A stretch of 64,000 nucleotides of DNA from NORP259 sp041398705 (GTDB taxonomy: Bacteria; Planctomycetota; UBA1135; GCA-002686595). Below are positions 61,929 to 64,000 of this stretch, piece after piece. The stretch covers positions 151,077-215,076 of the forward strand of contig JAWKUI010000008.1 in the NCBI GenBank assembly GCA_041398705.1, read 5' to 3'. The position numbers were made by a program, and so were the translations under genes. The stretch's first letter is position 1. The number at the start of each line of letters is the position of its first letter. The notes below the pieces were generated by a model. That model had not been told where the DNA came from, did no database searches, and saw nothing but the letters and a program-made list of their open reading frames with translations.

Positions 61929-63019
61929 AACGCCACTGGTGGAGCGGCAAGGGTCTGCTCATCACCATGATGGTGATGTTCGGGATCTCGTTCTTCCAGG
62001 CGACCTTCTGGGTCGTCGATCAGGTGCGGTACGCGCGCAGTTACCACGGGGAGTTGCTCGGGGTGCTGGAAGCGGAAGCGACGTGGGCGAATGAGAATCT
62101 GCCCGTGGAGTTGCGCGAACGTTGGATCGCGGATCACCCCCACCTGGTGATCGCGGAAGGGGAGATCGTCTTCGATCCGAACCAGCGCCATACGCTGGAC
62201 AAGGAACTGCGCAGCCGCATCAACCGCTATCGCTGGGAAGGTGGCTTTTTCCTGTGGGTGTTGGGCCTCGGCATCGCGGTTCTGGCCCGCAACCTGCGTC
62301 AGCACGGGCAATTGCTACGCCGCCAGCAGAACTTCCTGGCGTCGGTGGGGCATGAGCTCAAGAGTCCCTTGTCGAGCATCCAACTGGCCGCGGAGACCCT
62401 CGAGCTGCGCGGCGGCGACCCGGAGCGCGTGCACAAACTCTCGCAGCGCATTCTCGGGGAAACCGCGCGTCTGACGCGGTTTGTCGAGAACCTGCTCGAG
62501 ACCGCGCGCCTGGACGCGGGTACGCGGCGCATCACGCGACAGCAGATCGCCCTGGCTGACCTGGTGGCGGAGGCCGCGGACGAGGTGCGTGGGCGGTATC
62601 CCGAGGTGCAGATCGAGGTGCAGGCCGAACGTGGACTGCTGTTGATGGCGGACCTGATGGGCACCCGCGCGGTGATCCAGAACCTGATCGACAACGCCTG
62701 CAAATCGGTCAAGGCGGGCGCAAATGGCAAGGGGCACGTGCGGGTGCATCTGCAGCGCGCCGAGGACCGGGCGCGGCTGCTCGTATCGGACAACGGCATG
62801 GGCTTCGACCCCGCCGAACGCGAGCGCATCTTCCAGCGCTTCTATCGGGTGGGGGACGAGCTCACCCGCAAGACCAAAGGCAGCGGCCTGGGTCTCTACA
62901 TCGCCCGCAGCGCCGTCGAAGCCGAAGGCGGGCGCATGTGGGCCGAGAGCGACGGTCCTGGCCTCGGCGCCCGTTTCCACGTACTCTGGCCCCTCTTCCG
63001 CGGGGAGGCCGCAGCATGA
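61925..63019 (+). CDS. Membrane sensor histidine kinase linked to the haem operon
   Basis: A 364-residue kinase with two membrane helices (about 11-30 and 107-121) around a short extracytoplasmic loop of ~75 residues. The H-box is VGHELKSPLSSIQL (His143), the N-box NLIDNACKSV, then SDNGMGFDPAERERIFQRF and GSGLGLYIARSAVEAEGG. It is joined to hemL and to the response regulator by ATGA overlaps, so it is translationally coupled with tetrapyrrole synthesis. The small sensor loop (VELRERWIADHPHLVIAEGE) has no recognised fold. The signal sensed is unknown. Confidence 0.92.
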   Translation: MKRHWWSGKGLLITMMVMFGISFFQATFWVVDQVRYARSYHGELLGVLEAEATWANENLPVELRERWIADHPHLVIAEGEIVFDPNQRHTLDKELRSRINRYRWEGGFFLWVLGLGIAVLARNLRQHGQLLRRQQNFLASVGHELKSPLSSIQLAAETLELRGGDPERVHKLSQRILGETARLTRFVENLLETARLDAGTRRITRQQIALADLVAEAADEVRGRYPEVQIEVQAERGLLLMADLMGTRAVIQNLIDNACKSVKAGANGKGHVRVHLQRAEDRARLLVSDNGMGFDPAERERIFQRFYRVGDELTRKTKGSGLGLYIARSAVEAEGGRMWAESDGPGLGARFHVLWPLFRGEAAA

Positions 63020-63747
63020 GCGAACACGGACGCATTCTGGTGGTGGATGACGAGGAGGCCCTGGCCGCCGGCATCGCCGAGAACCTTGAGGCCGAAGGCC
63101 ACCACGTCGAGGTCCTGGGCGACGGCCTCAGCGCCTTGGGCCGCATCCGCGCCGGCAACCTCGACCTCGTCGTGCTCGACGTGATGATGCCCGGCATGGA
63201 CGGTTTCGGCGTCTGCCGCACCGTGCGCGACGAGGGCAACCAGGTCCCGATCCTCTTCCTGACCGCCAAGGGCACCGCCTCCGATCGCATCCACGGCCTC
63301 GAAATGGGCGGCGACGACTACCTCGCCAAACCCTTCGCCCTGCGCGAACTGCTCCTGCGCGTCGACGTCATCCTGCGCCGCGTGCGCTGGTACCGCGGCG
63401 AAAGCCCCACCGAACTCGAAGCCGCATCCACCCTCGAATTCGGCGGCAACGTCTTCCAATACAAGAGCTACACCGGCCAATCCTGGGACGGCCGCGAACA
63501 GCAACTGCCGCACAAAGAGGCCATGATCCTCAAAACCCTCGCCGACCGCGACGGCGAAGTGGTCAGCCGCGAATTCATCCTCGAACAGGTCTGGGGTTAC
63601 GAAGCCTTCCCCTCCACCCGCACCATCGACAACTTCATCGTGCGCCTCCGCAAACGCTTCGAACGCGAACCGGACCGCCCGGTGCACCTGCACACCGTAC
63701 GCGGCGTCGGCTACCGTTTCACGCGGGAGCGGGAGGAATTGCCGTAG
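63016..63747 (+). CDS. OmpR/PhoB-family response regulator
   Basis: A 243-residue regulator. Receiver domain: Asp11/Asp12 in VVDDEEA, phosphoacceptor Asp55 in LDVMMPGMDG, Thr in FLTAKG and Lys105 in YLAKPFA. The C-terminal winged helix has LPHKEAMILKTLADRDGEVVSRE, VWGYEAFPSTRTIDNFIVRLRKRFE and HTVRGVGYRF, as in OmpR. Overlaps the kinase stop (ATGA). It is the likely partner of that kinase and may control the haem operon; the direct repeat upstream of hemA is a candidate site. Confidence 0.94.
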   Translation: MSEHGRILVVDDEEALAAGIAENLEAEGHHVEVLGDGLSALGRIRAGNLDLVVLDVMMPGMDGFGVCRTVRDEGNQVPILFLTAKGTASDRIHGLEMGGDDYLAKPFALRELLLRVDVILRRVRWYRGESPTELEAASTLEFGGNVFQYKSYTGQSWDGREQQLPHKEAMILKTLADRDGEVVSREFILEQVWGYEAFPSTRTIDNFIVRLRKRFEREPDRPVHLHTVRGVGYRFTREREELP

Positions 63748-63981
63748 ACTTGCTTGGATTCTGTTACCCGCGTTTCTCGGTCACTGCGTGGTACTGGCCC
63801 GGAATTCATGCTGCTGGTGACCTTTGCGAGTGTCTTGATTTGCTAAAGGCCGATTTCCGGTCCTAGATTTTGAGATCGTTCCCATCAGGAAGGTACTCGT
63901 GACACCATGGCCTCATATAGTGTCCCCCCTCGGAAGGTAGGCCAACCCTAGGACCCGCCCATCGGGCCCAATGGAGACCCT
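63748..63981. other. Intergenic region after the haem operon
   Basis: 234 bases without a supported gene and with lower GC than the coding regions (notably 63820-63930), consistent with promoter DNA for the gene entering at the right edge. No hairpin stronger than a few base pairs and no RNA gene was recognised. Confidence 0.4.
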
Positions 63982-64000
63982 GTGAACGAGATAGACAGCC
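63982..64000 (+). CDS. Possible start of a further gene (3' truncated by window end)
   Basis: GTG AAC GAG ATA GAC AGC begins 6 bases after a GGAG sequence and is open to the window edge. Only six codons are visible, so identity and even reality of the gene cannot be judged. Confidence 0.25.

Overview
The window is a high-GC chromosomal segment that most resembles a planctomycete. The indicators are a very large secreted protein with a DUF1080 head and a C-terminal CXXCH haem domain (47223-50891), many secreted proteins with simple signal peptides, and five exported proteins that share one C-terminal domain of roughly 120-150 residues ending in a motif like SNFSNGLSVTF. Placement below phylum level is inference. 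No transposase, phage gene, rRNA, tRNA or CRISPR array was seen.

Layout. 1-890: end of an ExbD gene overlapping a TonB gene. 1042-7672: threonine dehydratase-like enzyme, MBL-fold nuclease, HEAT-repeat protein, DUF1801 protein with a histone-like tail, DUF1579/VOC fusion. 7783-13359: subtilase, unknown protein, two tandem ThuA-like secreted paralogues. 13387-21195: LtrA, monomeric isocitrate dehydrogenase, a lipoprotein with an in-frame TGA, rhomboid protease, oligopeptidase A. 21420-31096: FG-GAP protein, TPR protein, and a signalling block (REC-GGDEF-EAL-like protein, response regulator, CheB-CheR-PAS-kinase). 31285-42117: class I ribonucleotide reductase, DinB-like protein, desaturase, carboxypeptidase-regulatory-like protein, TPR lipoprotein, a thioredoxin-like protein whose active site reads UGPC through an in-frame TGA, and a MATE exporter. 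42341-55524: secreted and lipid-anchored proteins, ADP-ribosylglycohydrolase, the large haem-binding protein and ferrochelatase. 55772-63747: DUF1905 protein, then a tight tetrapyrrole cluster hemA-orf75-hemC-hemD-hemB-hemL that continues by ATGA overlaps into a sensor kinase and response regulator.

Two things stand out. First, seven long palindromic elements (125-159 bp) plus one solitary half lie between genes, six of these eight between 44.7 and 55.8 kb. Each has a conserved arm of about 45 bp, a copy-specific inner stem closed mostly by a GAA loop, and outer flanks that are also inverted repeats but unique to each locus. At 53118-53276 the palindrome reaches into the stop codons of both convergent genes. 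Second, the TlpA-like gene at 39604-40638 has TGA exactly where the first cysteine of a CGPC motif is expected, followed at the right distance by a stem-loop fitting the bacterial SECIS model. This indicates a selenoprotein that standard gene calling would split or truncate.
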